Notes: generated by a model not told the origin, from the sequence alone. A DNA stretch of 64,000 nt from Teredinibacter waterburyi (GCF_001922985.1 NZ_MRUH01000103.1:62001-126000); one strand, 5' to 3'; positions 1-8,823 are shown, counted from the first letter of the stretch. Program-made: numbers and translations.

Positions 1-2184
1 GCTTACCTCGATTACTCCATGTACGTAATCCTCGACCGCGCCCTTCCCCATGTGGGCGATGGTTTGAAGCCCGTACAGCGGCGCATCATCTACGCTATGA
101 GCGAGTTGGGGCTAAAGGCAACGGCTAAGTATAAAAAGTCGGCGCGTACCGTTGGTGACGTGATCGGTAAGTTTCACCCTCATGGTGATTCCGCCGCCTA
201 TGAAGCCATGGTGTTGATGGCGCAGCCGTTCTCCTATCGCTACCCGCTAGTCGACGGGCAGGGTAACTGGGGTTCGCCAGACGATCCAAAATCCTTCGCC
301 GCTATGCGTTACACCGAATCTCGTTTGTCGGCCTTTACCGAAGTTTTGCTGTCCGAGTTGGCGTTGGGCACTGTTGAGTGGTCGCCCAACTTTGACGGCA
401 CTATGGATGAGCCAAAAGTTTTACCGGCACGCGCGCCAGCGGTTTTGTTGAATGGAACTACCGGTATCGCCGTCGGCATGGCAACCGATATTCCTCCCCA
501 CAATTTACGCGAAGTGGTTGATGCGACTATCCACCTGCTGGAAAACCCTGACGCTAGTGTTACCGACCTCTGTCAGTTTGTGCAGGGGCCAGACATGCCC
601 ACCGATGCGGAAATTATTACCCCGCGCAGCGATTTGCAGAAACTTTACGAAACCGGTCGCGGCTCGTTAAAAATGCGCGCTCTTTGGGTTCAGGAAGATA
701 CGGATATTGTGATTACCGCTCTGCCCCACCAAGTGAGTGGCGCCAAAGTATTAGAGCAAATAGCAGCGCAAATGCAGGCAAAGAAGTTGCCGATGGTCGC
801 GGATTTACGTGATGAATCCGATCACGAAAACCCGACACGTCTAGTGATTGTGCCGCGCTCTAACCGCATCGATTTAGAAGCCGTGATGAATCACCTATTC
901 GCGACCACTGATCTAGAGCGTAGCTATCGTGTCAATATGAATGTCATCGGCATCGATGGCCGTCCGGCGGTTAAACCGCTAAATATCATGCTCGGCGAAT
1001 GGCTCAGCTTCCGTATGGTTACTGTGCGTCGCCGCTTGCAACACAGGCTCGATTGGGTTGAGCGCCGTTTGCACCTGTTAGACGGTATGCTAATCGCTTA
1101 CTTAAATATGGATGAGGTCATTCATATTATTCGTACCGAAGATAAGCCCAAGCAAAAGTTGATGGAGCGTTTTGAACTCTCCGAAGATCAGGCCAATTAT
1201 ATTCTCGATACCCGCTTGCGCCAGTTAGCGCGTCTCGAGGAAATGAAAATACGCGGCGAACAGGAAGAGTTGCGTAAAGAAGCCGATAAGCTGCAAAAAA
1301 TTCTCGGTTCGGCGCGTCGATTAAAGACCTTGATTCGCGATGAGCTGGTTAGTGTGGCAGAAGAGTTTGGCGACGCTCGTCGCTCGCCTATTGTCGCGCG
1401 TGCCGACGCACAGGCCTTTAGTGAAACCGAATTGCTTAGCAGTGAAGCTGTGACGGTGGTGCTGTCTGAAAAGGGGTGGATTCGATCGGCCAAGGGGCAT
1501 GATATCGATCCGGCCAGTCTCAGCTACAAGGCTGGTGACAGCTTTAAGGTTGCCGCCAAAGGGAAGAGTAATCAGCAAACGGTACTGCTTGATTCCACTG
1601 GGCGCAGCTACAGTATGGCTACCCATACTTTACCGTCTGCGCGCGGCCAAGGTGATCCGGTCACGGGGCGTTTGAACGCGCCAAGCGGCGCGACCTTTGA
1701 GGGTTTGTTGCTCGGAGACGACAAGCAAACAGTTTTGATCGCTTCGGATGCGGGTTACGGTTTTGTAACGCGATTGGGCGATATGCAAAGTAAAAACCGC
1801 GCCGGTAAAGCCTTGCTTAGCGTCCCTAAGGGCGGTCAAGTATTAACCCCAGTGCTGATAAACGATCTTGCTAGTAGCTGGTTGGCGGCTATTAGCAATG
1901 AAGGTCGAATGTTGGTTTTCCCTGTGTCTGAATTGCCGGAACTGGCGCGCGGCAAGGGCAATAAAATTATTAGTATTCCTTCTGCTAGAGTGCAGTCACG
2001 GGAAGAGTTTATGTGCGCCCTAATGGTTGTTGGCGAAAAGCAAACCTTGAAGATCCACTCTGGCAAACGCTATTTGAGTATGAAATTTAAAGATTTGGAG
2101 CATTATCGAGGCGAGCGTGGCCGGCGTGGTAACAAGCTGCCAAGAGGCTTCCAAAAGGTCGATGGTGTTGAACTGGAATCCTAA
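1..2184 (+). CDS. parC: DNA topoisomerase IV subunit A, 5' end outside the window
   Basis: ParC is the DNA-cleaving subunit of topoisomerase IV, which with ParE decatenates sister chromosomes. The reading frame is open from base 1 and the first visible residue aligns with residue 17 of E. coli ParC, so about 16 residues are missing. The quinolone-determining region is visible with Ser and Glu at the positions equivalent to Ser80 and Glu84, i.e. the susceptible form. The active-site Arg-Tyr (Tyr120 equivalent) sits in the AAMRYTES motif. The coiled-coil gate and the beta-pinwheel C-terminal domain (GERGRRG near the end) are both present, and total length would be about 743 residues, close to the 752 of E. 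coli. Choice of ParC over GyrA rests on near-continuous similarity to ParC and on the shorter C-terminal domain. No oddities seen. Confidence 0.97.
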   Translation, partial: AYLDYSMYVILDRALPHVGDGLKPVQRRIIYAMSELGLKATAKYKKSARTVGDVIGKFHPHGDSAAYEAMVLMAQPFSYRYPLVDGQGNWGSPDDPKSFAAMRYTESRLSAFTEVLLSELALGTVEWSPNFDGTMDEPKVLPARAPAVLLNGTTGIAVGMATDIPPHNLREVVDATIHLLENPDASVTDLCQFVQGPDMPTDAEIITPRSDLQKLYETGRGSLKMRALWVQEDTDIVITALPHQVSGAKVLEQIAAQMQAKKLPMVADLRDESDHENPTRLVIVPRSNRIDLEAVMNHLFATTDLERSYRVNMNVIGIDGRPAVKPLNIMLGEWLSFRMVTVRRRLQHRLDWVERRLHLLDGMLIAYLNMDEVIHIIRTEDKPKQKLMERFELSEDQANYILDTRLRQLARLEEMKIRGEQEELRKEADKLQKILGSARRLKTLIRDELVSVAEEFGDARRSPIVARADAQAFSETELLSSEAVTVVLSEKGWIRSAKGHDIDPASLSYKAGDSFKVAAKGKSNQQTVLLDSTGRSYSMATHTLPSARGQGDPVTGRLNAPSGATFEGLLLGDDKQTVLIASDAGYGFVTRLGDMQSKNRAGKALLSVPKGGQVLTPVLINDLASSWLAAISNEGRMLVFPVSELPELARGKGNKIISIPSARVQSREEFMCALMVVGEKQTLKIHSGKRYLSMKFKDLEHYRGERGRRGNKLPRGFQKVDGVELES

Positions 2185-2268
2185 CCAAAGACGTCAGAGA
2201 TACCGGCTAAATAGTATTTGGGCTCGGTATTACAGGGGGTTTTAGGTGTCTGGTTTCGTCTGTTTTGG

Positions 2269-2284
2269 TGTGATACGTGTCACA
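2269..2284. promoter_or_regulatory. Perfect CRP/Vfr-type binding site
   Basis: The 16 bases read TGTGA, six bases, TCACA, an exact match to the CRP (Vfr) core consensus. It lies in the 216-bp gap between parC and the PilZ gene, about 117 bp before the PilZ start, a distance compatible with activation. That the site works is an inference; no clear sigma-70 promoter was recognised next to it. Confidence 0.6.
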
Positions 2285-2400
2285 CTAATTATACGGGGGG
2301 AGTTGCCAGTACTGTACCTAAGTGACAGACTCTGGACTGCTCTGAAGTCACTAGCAACTCGTTAGTTAAAATAATAATAAAACACTAAGTAGTGAGAGAT

Positions 2401-2661
2401 ATGCCAGGATTCCGTAAACACGGCCGCACGCTGGTCAAGTGTGCCGTCCGTCTAACACACCGCGATATCGGCGATGTCGTTACCGAAACGCGTGATATCT
2501 CAGAGACAGGAGTTTTCGTTACCTGTCGCGACCTCGTGCATTTCATCTCCATTGGTGATGAGTTCGATGCGACACTCTATTCCGATACCGACCATGTTTC
2601 TGAAACCCAGCTTAAAGTGGTGCGCTTGACCACTGAGGGCGTCGGCTTAGCTTTTGCCTGA
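2401..2661 (+). CDS. Small PilZ-domain protein
   Basis: A single-domain protein of 86 residues. The c-di-GMP binding signature of PilZ domains is visible as an RxxxR near the N-terminus (RKHGR) and a (D/N)xSxxG motif (DISETG) about 25 residues later. There is no second domain or membrane segment, so it would act as a stand-alone cytoplasmic c-di-GMP receptor or adaptor. A GTG nine bases upstream (2392) could also start the frame; ATG 2401 was chosen because it is the first ATG, though the ribosome binding site is weak (GAGAG). A perfect CRP-type site lies upstream. It is shorter than many PilZ proteins, ending soon after the last beta strand. Target unknown. Confidence 0.8.
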   Translation: MPGFRKHGRTLVKCAVRLTHRDIGDVVTETRDISETGVFVTCRDLVHFISIGDEFDATLYSDTDHVSETQLKVVRLTTEGVGLAFA

Positions 2662-2748
2662 ACGGCGCATCTGATTTTTTGTTGGCGCCGAATCGGTATA
2701 AAACAGTAATTTTGGTTGTAGTTGTTACCTAGTCCGCCGACCTTCCCT

Positions 2749-3510
2749 CTATTCCAAATTGTTAACGCGAATCATCGCGTCCAGCTCTTCCATATAAGCC
2801 TCACCCCGTTGCGAGTAATTGATTAGCCCTGGGATGAGTGCCTTTGCCGTCAGTGGCTTATTTTGTTTGTGTAGGTTGGCTCGTAGCGAGCGAAGTTTTC
2901 GATAACCGCTGTGCGTGTTGATGTTCATAAAGTAGGCTTGCACCGACTCCGCTACCGAATCGAATTTACGCACTTCGTGTTTATCGTTAGTAGAACGTTT
3001 TTTCGGCACTATGCCGCAGCCTTTTTTGTAGCACCAATGACCAAAATAATTGTTAGCTGTGCGCGCAAAGCGCGATGTTCCCCAGGCCGATTCATTGGCG
3101 GCCTGGGCCAGCACTAGAGCTTCAGGAATTTGGTCGACGCGTAAGCGCAGCGTCATTAACGCGCTATCTGTATCTTCAATTTTTTTCACATAAAACGCTT
3201 TGGCGAGGTGCTCGAGCTGTTTATGCTCGCGGTGACTGAGCTTGCCGTTTGTTTGCCATGTGTTACTTAAATCTAAAACTTCTGCTCGACGGCGGCTAAG
3301 CCAAGCGTTGTTCTGTGCGATTAGCGGCCGTAGATACGAGAAAAAAGCGTCTTTTTTGGTGGGGATATCGGTTAGTGCACGAAAGTCGGGAGGGGTAGGG
3401 TTGCGATGTTCGCGCTGGTGATCACGCCAGCTGGCGAAATGTAAAATAGCGAGGAGTAAAAACAGTAGGTAGCTCACTAGCGTCCATGCAATCAACTTCT
3501 TTAACAGCAT
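2749..3510 (-). CDS. Bax-like glucosaminidase, membrane-anchored
   Basis: A 253-residue protein with one N-terminal membrane segment (about residues 5-25) followed by an alpha-helical linker and a glucosaminidase-like domain. The segment AANESAWGTSRF carries the glutamate that is catalytic in the FlgJ/Bax (GH73-type) family, followed by the typical NNYFGHWCY stretch. It would cleave N-acetylglucosaminyl bonds of peptidoglycan in the periplasm. The gene follows the lambda-P-like gene by 12 bp, with a CGGAG ribosome binding site lying at the end of that gene, so the three minus-strand genes 5263-2749 read as one transcript. A wall hydrolase in a replication-protein operon is odd; Bax proteins have no assigned physiological role in most bacteria. 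Confidence 0.8.
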   Translation of the reverse strand: MLLKKLIAWTLVSYLLFLLLAILHFASWRDHQREHRNPTPPDFRALTDIPTKKDAFFSYLRPLIAQNNAWLSRRRAEVLDLSNTWQTNGKLSHREHKQLEHLAKAFYVKKIEDTDSALMTLRLRVDQIPEALVLAQAANESAWGTSRFARTANNYFGHWCYKKGCGIVPKKRSTNDKHEVRKFDSVAESVQAYFMNINTHSGYRKLRSLRANLHKQNKPLTAKALIPGLINYSQRGEAYMEELDAMIRVNNLE

Positions 3511-3522
3511 TGCGTTGCTCCG

Positions 3523-4152
3523 TTACTCAAATTCGGATTTAAGGCTTTTTAGCCAGGCATTGGCTTTTTCTTTGTCGGCAGGTACGTTAGATTTTTCCTC
3601 TAGGCTGATAATTTTTGGTTGTTTTAATTGTTCTCCCAAGCGTACTTTTGCGCACACGGCTTCGTAGTGCTGGCGAAAAATGGGAAAGGCAGTTCGCTCG
3701 GGATTGTTCGCCAGAAAGTACCAATCGCACGCTTTACCTGCGTGATAAACCGCGAGGTGAGACCAAGTTTGCGCGGCCTTGGGAGACGGTGCTCGGCAGG
3801 CTTCTAAATAGGCCGCGTGCGCTTCCGGAAGGCCGTGTTTACTGGCCGCCTCGCAGGCTTTTACCATGGCCGCAAGGGTAGGTAAAAACTCGGTAGTTTC
3901 TATTAGGGATTTTGCCCCACGTAAAATCGTCGTCGAATCAAATCGTGCCAAGGCTTCCGCCCACAGCCGCATGATAGCTTTTAATTCTCGATCTTGGCCA
4001 AAGGCTTTGAAATATTGGTTGTGGAAATTCAAGCGAAACAAAGCAAATACCTGATTTAAGGTATCGATTTGTTCTTCGCTGAATCGCGGGCCCTGCGGCG
4101 TCGCTTTTTGGCCTTTATCAGAGGGCCCAGCTTCGGTCGTTAAGTTGCTCAT
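3523..4152 (-). CDS. Replication protein P-like (lambda P family) putative helicase loader
   Basis: A 209-residue protein resembling the phage lambda replication protein P family: an N-terminal helical region (SEEQIDTLNQVFALFRLNF...) followed by a segment with the pattern W-A-xx-L and FLPTLAAMVKACE found in these proteins. Lambda P loads the replicative helicase DnaB at the origin; by analogy this chromosomal homologue may load DnaB at restarting forks. Its start overlaps the end of the upstream DnaT-like gene by 35 bp, implying translational coupling. The pair therefore mirrors the E. coli dnaT-dnaC operon with a P-type protein in the place of DnaC. No other phage genes are near, so a recent prophage is unlikely. 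Family assignment comes from recognition only; function is inferred. Confidence 0.65.
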   Translation of the reverse strand: MSNLTTEAGPSDKGQKATPQGPRFSEEQIDTLNQVFALFRLNFHNQYFKAFGQDRELKAIMRLWAEALARFDSTTILRGAKSLIETTEFLPTLAAMVKACEAASKHGLPEAHAAYLEACRAPSPKAAQTWSHLAVYHAGKACDWYFLANNPERTAFPIFRQHYEAVCAKVRLGEQLKQPKIISLEEKSNVPADKEKANAWLKSLKSEFE

Positions 4153-5263
4153 CTAAAGAAATATCTCGGGTTGATCGCGCCGTATTGGTGGCAGTCGATA
4201 GTGAGTTTTGTGCTGTTGATAATGCGTGGCGGCGCGCCCATTCACGTTTCGCATGTTGCAAAAAACGGGTGTTCCAGGATGTATGTAACTGGTTGCTATC
4301 GCGCCAATATAAAACAAATTCGGGGATTAAGCTTTGTGCAAATGACAGCTCGATATTGGCAAGGCGCAATACATCGTACACATCTTCGGACGGCTGCCAG
4401 TCGACGGGGACAGGTTTTGGGTCAGTGCTGTGTTCGAGCGCCGAGTTAAACTTCTTCCACTGTAGTCGTACGTGCTGAATAAATTTACTGTTCCATGTTT
4501 TTAGGCTGTCGCCGCGCTCCTGCCAATAGAGTATAAATTCGGGAATCGCATCTTCAACAAACTCTCTGCGAATACCGGCGTGCAGTGTCAGCACCTCCAT
4601 TGCATCTATGCTCGGCTGCCAATCCCGTTGCATCGGGCTGTTCTGGTCTTGGCGATTACGGCGAGCTTCGAACTGGCGCCATTCGCGAATCACATGTTGC
4701 ATAAACTTGGCGCCCCAGGAGCGCTGAGCTTCGCCGCGCTCGCGCCAATAGGTGATAAATTCGGGCACCTGTTCAAAGGCAAATGCGGAGGGAATGTTGT
4801 GCTGCGCGAGTTGAGTAAGCGTTGCCTGGTCTGGCTGCCAGTTATTGGCGATATGATTTTTGCCTTGATTGGGCTGCGCGCGCGCTGGGGCTGGGGGCGT
4901 TGCTGCAGGGTTTGTGTTGGAGTTGCCGCTGCGCTCATTGAAGGCGAATTTAACTTCGCTGGAGCTGCCAATTAGTGTGCCGCCCATCAGCAGTACGCCC
5001 TTGTCATGCAGGCTTTTACTGACCCGTTGCAGATCTCGGTCATCCCAAAAGGGCATGGCTTCACGCAGTTTCTCTAGGTCGAGGGTAAGCCACTGAAAGC
5101 CATTGCTGAGCTGAATGTGATTTGGCCCTACAGCGCCGCTATGGCTGGCGGCGTTTGCCAAGGTGGAAAGTACCGACAGCATTACAGCTTCGTCCAGCCC
5201 TAGCGTTGCCGCTAAGGTAGGGTAAATGAGTAGGGGTTGTTCGGGGATTAGCGACGATTTCAT
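4118..5263 (-). CDS. DnaT-like primosomal protein with three tandem DnaT C-terminal domains
   Basis: A 381-residue protein. Residues 1-110 form an N-terminal domain containing a winged-helix-like stretch (LEKLREAMPFWDDRDLQRVSKSL). After a Pro/Ala linker, three copies of a roughly 57-residue module follow at about 141-197, 214-271 and 288-343. Each opens with (N/D)WQPS/D, contains PEF(I/V)xYWxxR and closes with (K/R)FxQHxxxxW. This module matches the DnaT C-terminal domain, which binds single-stranded DNA and takes part in PriA-dependent replication restart; E. coli DnaT has one copy. The start has a strong AGAGAGGT ribosome binding site. It overlaps the downstream lambda-P-like gene by 35 bp. 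Three ssDNA-binding modules in one chain suggest a protein that covers more DNA or bypasses DnaT oligomerisation; this is inference. Confidence 0.8.
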   Translation of the reverse strand: MKSSLIPEQPLLIYPTLAATLGLDEAVMLSVLSTLANAASHSGAVGPNHIQLSNGFQWLTLDLEKLREAMPFWDDRDLQRVSKSLHDKGVLLMGGTLIGSSSEVKFAFNERSGNSNTNPAATPPAPARAQPNQGKNHIANNWQPDQATLTQLAQHNIPSAFAFEQVPEFITYWRERGEAQRSWGAKFMQHVIREWRQFEARRNRQDQNSPMQRDWQPSIDAMEVLTLHAGIRREFVEDAIPEFILYWQERGDSLKTWNSKFIQHVRLQWKKFNSALEHSTDPKPVPVDWQPSEDVYDVLRLANIELSFAQSLIPEFVLYWRDSNQLHTSWNTRFLQHAKREWARRHALSTAQNSLSTATNTARSTRDISLDEQLNDRSWAL

Positions 5264-5338
5264 AGTACCTCTCTAGAGGCGTTACTCTACCATTTCTTCA
5301 CTGCTGCGGCATCCGGCAAGGGTTTGTTGGCGAAGAAT

Positions 5339-5863
5339 CTAGCCGTGGCACTTTTTCAACTTAGCGCCACTGCCACACCAGCAGTTGTCGTTGCGTCCCA
5401 GCTTTATTGGTGGCAGGTAATCACCGTCTAGGTAAAACCAGCGGTTATCGATAAAACAAAAGCGCGACTTTTCATGGAGTTGTTGGACATCGTTGGGGGC
5501 GCTGGCGCCACGCCGACGATAGAAGGCAACGAACTCCACCCAAGCGAAACTACCACTACTTAGCTCGGCGGATGCGAACTTGGCTGTTGCCGGTGTAGTG
5601 TCGATCACTTTTAGGCTGAGCCAGTTGTTTTCCTCAGCATTTGCCGCAATTGCCGCGCGGTCGTCGGGGCTGCGTTTGTCTGGCGCTAGAGTATCCTCTA
5701 AATATTGAAGCTCAGCTAAACAGTAGGCGGTAAAACGCGAGCGCATTAATGCTTCGGGTGTGGTGGCTCTCTCGCTTAGTGCGAGCTGGCAGCAGTGGCC
5801 GAAGTTATTTCCGCTTCCGCAGGGGCAGGAGCGTGATGGGTCTAGCTTAGAGGCTGTGGTCAT
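5339..5863 (-). CDS. ychJ: YchJ family SEC-C motif protein
   Basis: A 174-residue protein of the YchJ (UPF0225) family. Two cysteine-rich SEC-C type zinc motifs flank the chain: CPCGSGNNFGHCC near the N-terminus and CWCGSGAKLKKCHG at the C-terminus. The middle holds the family's NTF2-like domain with the SRFTAYCLAELQYLEDT signature. It is presumably a cytoplasmic zinc protein; no biochemical role is established. The gene is transcribed alone and is divergent from the NADAR gene. Length is as expected (about 150-175). Confidence 0.85.
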   Translation of the reverse strand: MTTASKLDPSRSCPCGSGNNFGHCCQLALSERATTPEALMRSRFTAYCLAELQYLEDTLAPDKRSPDDRAAIAANAEENNWLSLKVIDTTPATAKFASAELSSGSFAWVEFVAFYRRRGASAPNDVQQLHEKSRFCFIDNRWFYLDGDYLPPIKLGRNDNCWCGSGAKLKKCHG

Positions 5864-6033
5864 AATTTAATCTTAAAATGCTTATAGCGATAGGCTCGGG
5901 TGTGAGGTTAATAATTTCAAGCCTATTCTATCGTTATTTGGCCGCTAAGGTTGTGGCTCTGGGTTGCTATCGGGTTCGCTTAACGGTACTCGGTGGTGCT
6001 AAACTCAGAAAAATTTATTGCAGGCAGAATGCT

Positions 6034-6519
6034 ATGTTTCAGCATGATTTAGAAAAAGAAAACGCCTACCGGTTTTCTCGCTTCGACGGCACGCATTTAT
6101 TATCGACGAGTTCCCCCCACCCGATAGAACTCGAGGGTAAAACCTGGACTACGGTCGAGCACTATGTGCAGTCGCAATTAGCACGCAGTGAAGACTATGC
6201 TCGCCGAATTCGCAAAGCCGAGACCGCCGAAGAGGCTCACGCACTTGGCAACAGCTGGTTTCGACGTAAAAGAGCGAACTGGAAAAGCCTGCGCCGAGTA
6301 CTGATGACACGAGCGCTCTATACTAAGGCGCAAATGTACGGTGCGGTTCGCGAAGCGCTGTTAGAGACCGGCGACGAGCTGATTTTGGAGGTATCGTTGT
6401 ACGATTATTATTGGGGTATCGGGCGCGATCAGCGCGGTGAGAATATGTTGGGCAAGGTGTGGATGGATGTGAGATCCAAGTTGCGCGAGCCAGCTGAAAA
6501 TCAACATGCGCAAGATTAG
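6034..6519 (+). CDS. NADAR domain (YbiA-like) N-glycosidase
   Basis: A 161-residue protein covering a complete NADAR/COG3236 domain: FSRFDG near the N-terminus, W(T)TVEHYVQSQ, the ALYTKAQMY helix, LLETGDELILE and the diagnostic YYWGIGRDQRGENMLGKVWMDVR at the C-terminal end. Characterised members (E. coli YbiA) hydrolyse the N-glycosidic bond of early riboflavin-pathway intermediates, and others remove ADP-ribose from nucleic acid bases. The open frame extends 52 codons upstream to 5878, but the added segment is hydrophobic/basic and has no family match, so ATG 6034 is used. The gene stands alone between ychJ and radA. Which substrate it uses cannot be told from the sequence; the large riboflavin locus lies 10 kb away. 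Confidence 0.8.
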   Translation: MFQHDLEKENAYRFSRFDGTHLLSTSSPHPIELEGKTWTTVEHYVQSQLARSEDYARRIRKAETAEEAHALGNSWFRRKRANWKSLRRVLMTRALYTKAQMYGAVREALLETGDELILEVSLYDYYWGIGRDQRGENMLGKVWMDVRSKLREPAENQHAQD

Positions 6520-6609
6520 TAGCGCTCAGCATAAGTTCTAGGGCAGCGGCATAGCATGACAGTCTGGCTATGCGCATTTCAGTGTTGATGACCTTAAAGG
6601 ATGTGTTTT

Positions 6610-7968
6610 TTGGCCAAAGCAAAAATGGCATTTGTGTGTAACGACTGCGGCGCGGACTATACCAAGTGGCAGGGGCAGTGCAGCGAATGCGGTGTGTGGA
6701 ATACGCTTAAAGAAGTGCGCTTGGGGGCACCAGCGCGTAGCTCTGGGCCTTCCGGTTACGCTGGGGAAGTGCAATCTAAAGTCACGCTAATCGGCGAAGT
6801 CGACCTGTCAGAGCTGCCACGTTTTTCCAGTGGAATGGCTGAGCTCGATCGTGTATTGGGTGGAGGGTTTGTGCCGGGTTCGGTGGTGTTGATTGGCGGC
6901 CACCCTGGTGCGGGTAAATCCACAGTGCTGTTGCAAACCCTCTGCGGCTTGGCGCGAAGCTTGTCCGCTTTGTACGTTACCGGTGAAGAATCTTTGCAAC
7001 AGGTGGCGATGCGAGCGCAGCGTTTGGCGCTGCCAACCGATAAAATGCAGATGCTTTCGGCCACCGATGTCGAAACCATTATCCATGAAGCATCTCGAGT
7101 CGCACCAAAGATTATGGTGGTCGATTCCATTCAGGTGATGCATCACGCCGATGTTCAATCGGCCGCCGGCGGTGTAACACAAGTACGCGAGTCAGCTGCG
7201 GCCTTGACCCGTTTCGCTAAACAGTCTGGTACTACGTTAATTTTGGTTGGCCACGTGACTAAAGATGGTTCCTTGGCCGGACCTAAAGTACTGGAGCATA
7301 TTATCGATTGCTCAATTATGCTGGAGGGCTCCCACGATTCTCGTTTTCGGACGCTGCGCGGTATTAAAAATCGCTTTGGGGCCGTCAATGAGCTGGGCGT
7401 TTTTGCCATGACCGAGCAGGGCCTGAAGGAAGTATTGAATCCGTCGGCGATATTTTTACAGCGCTCGGATGAGATTGCGTCCGGCTCGGTAGTGATGGTC
7501 GTCTGGGAGGGGACTCGCCCATTGCTTGTGGAGATTCAAGCTCTGGTCGACGATTCGAGTCTCGGCAATCCGCGCCGTGTCGCGGTTGGCTTAGATCAAA
7601 ATCGTTTGTCGATGTTGTTGGCAGTTTTGCATCGCCACGGTGGTGTTATGGTGGGGGATCAGGACGTTTTTGTGAACGTGGTTGGCGGCGTGAAAATAGT
7701 CGAAACTAGTGCTGATTTGGCATTGTTATTGGCATTGGTGTCGAGTTTTCGCAACCGCCCTTTACCGCGCGATTTGGTTGTCTTTGGTGAGGTTGGTTTG
7801 GCCGGTGAGATTCGCCCCGTGCCCAGCGGGCAGGAGCGTATTCGCGAGGCCGCCAAGCATGGCTTTAAGCGGGCAATTGTCCCTTACGGAAATGCTCCAC
7901 GAGAACCAGTAAAAGGAATGGAAGTGGTTGCAGTTAAAAAACTGAGCGAAGCCTTGGACGCGATATAA
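6610..7968 (+). CDS. radA: DNA repair protein RadA
   Basis: RadA (Sms) is a RecA-like DnaB-type motor that drives branch migration in recombinational repair. Visible in order: a C4 zinc finger (CNDCG...CSECG), Walker A GGHPGAGKS, Walker B with VVDSIQ, the RadA-specific KNRFG motif, and a C-terminal Lon-protease-like domain (VGLAGEIRPVPSGQERIREA). The frame opens at ATG 6601, but an AAAGGA ribosome binding site overlaps that codon and is correctly spaced from TTG 6610, and a TTG start gives MAKAKMAFVCNDCG, aligning with other RadA starts. TTG is therefore preferred, giving 452 residues. It is monocistronic here, with the following genes on the other strand. Confidence 0.95.
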   Translation: MAKAKMAFVCNDCGADYTKWQGQCSECGVWNTLKEVRLGAPARSSGPSGYAGEVQSKVTLIGEVDLSELPRFSSGMAELDRVLGGGFVPGSVVLIGGHPGAGKSTVLLQTLCGLARSLSALYVTGEESLQQVAMRAQRLALPTDKMQMLSATDVETIIHEASRVAPKIMVVDSIQVMHHADVQSAAGGVTQVRESAAALTRFAKQSGTTLILVGHVTKDGSLAGPKVLEHIIDCSIMLEGSHDSRFRTLRGIKNRFGAVNELGVFAMTEQGLKEVLNPSAIFLQRSDEIASGSVVMVVWEGTRPLLVEIQALVDDSSLGNPRRVAVGLDQNRLSMLLAVLHRHGGVMVGDQDVFVNVVGGVKIVETSADLALLLALVSSFRNRPLPRDLVVFGEVGLAGEIRPVPSGQERIREAAKHGFKRAIVPYGNAPREPVKGMEVVAVKKLSEALDAI

Positions 7969-7994
7969 GACCGTGGTAACTCGCAAGCGACAGG

Positions 7995-8330
7995 CTAAGG
8001 CGCGTGAATCGTCACAGCTTCGGCGAGGAAACGGACGAGCTTATCTGCATCGGCTTCACTATCGGGGGTGCACTTCAAACCAATAAAGTGCGCTTTGCGA
8101 TGAATGACCGTACCGCTTAACAGTGCGATTTCGCCATCCTGAAGTTCAACTTGAAGTTGCACAGGTTCAAGATCTTGGAGCTTATGGTCATCCAAAACGG
8201 CAATTAACGCGCCGGTGTTGGAGAGGTTGATTATATGCGCGGGTATGGAGTCTTGAGAGGAGTGTAAAGCACAGTAGCCGCGATAATTGTAGCGTTCGGC
8301 TTGGCGTCTGTTCTCTGAATCGTCGAGCAT
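7995..8330 (-). CDS. PilZ-domain protein
   Basis: A 111-residue single PilZ-domain protein. The c-di-GMP signature appears as RRQAERYNYR near the N-terminus and NLSNTG about 25 residues later; IGLKC near the end matches the last conserved strand. No signal peptide or membrane segment. It lies 27 bp beyond radA on the opposite strand and 118 bp downstream of another PilZ gene in the same orientation, so the two may be co-transcribed, though each could have its own promoter. Output partner unknown. Confidence 0.8.
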   Translation of the reverse strand: MLDDSENRRQAERYNYRGYCALHSSQDSIPAHIINLSNTGALIAVLDDHKLQDLEPVQLQVELQDGEIALLSGTVIHRKAHFIGLKCTPDSEADADKLVRFLAEAVTIHAP

Positions 8331-8448
8331 AGGTCTATCTCTTTCTGGCGTGGGGCTTGTTCATGTTGCTTGCTAAGTTTTATTTGTTTGGCACAGTACT
8401 GTTCAGTGCGTTTATCGGGCGAGTGGTTTAGTTTGGCCGCACTTATTA

Positions 8449-8823
8449 CTATTCTTCGTTAGGTTGTAGTAATTCGGCCAAGACTCTCTCTGATGCTTCG
8501 GGCGCGCTAATATTGAGCTCTATGAGTCGGCGCAGGTGACTAATGCTTTCAACGTCGATTGAAATACACTTAAAACCTAAAATACTCTCGCTGCTGTGGG
8601 CAAGATTTGCTTTCATTTCTATAACGCTATCGTCACTGAGCTCAATACGCACCAATACAGCAGTGTTGGTGTTGAGTTCGTATTGACTTGGCGCATCAAC
8701 TAAAAGGCCATTTAAGGATATGTCGACAAGGCGGCAGTCGTAGCTTTTGCTTTCTTGCGTGATACTGAGCTTTCCGTCGAATTGTACTCGGGTAAAACGT
8801 CTACGATCGACTAATACTGACAT
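8449..8823 (-). CDS. PilZ-domain protein
   Basis: A 124-residue single PilZ-domain protein with the binding signature DRRRFTRVQF at the N-terminus and DISLNG downstream, then LGFKC near the last strand and a C-terminal helix (ISHLRRLIELNI). The helical tail is the form seen in stand-alone PilZ proteins such as PA4608 of P. aeruginosa, where it moves on c-di-GMP binding. It precedes the 7995-8330 PilZ gene in the same direction. This is the third PilZ gene in the first 9 kb, which is a high density. Cytoplasmic; effector partner unknown. Confidence 0.82.
   Translation of the reverse strand: MSVLVDRRRFTRVQFDGKLSITQESKSYDCRLVDISLNGLLVDAPSQYELNTNTAVLVRIELSDDSVIEMKANLAHSSESILGFKCISIDVESISHLRRLIELNISAPEASERVLAELLQPNEE

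Noticed and set aside
4580-4975. 131-codon open frame antisense to the DnaT-like gene
   Set aside because: Shadow of the repeated coding sequence on the other strand; no protein features.
3523-5263. Prophage remnant
   Set aside because: The lambda-P-like gene suggested it, but there are no integrase, capsid, repressor or att-like repeats, and the flanks are normal chromosomal genes.
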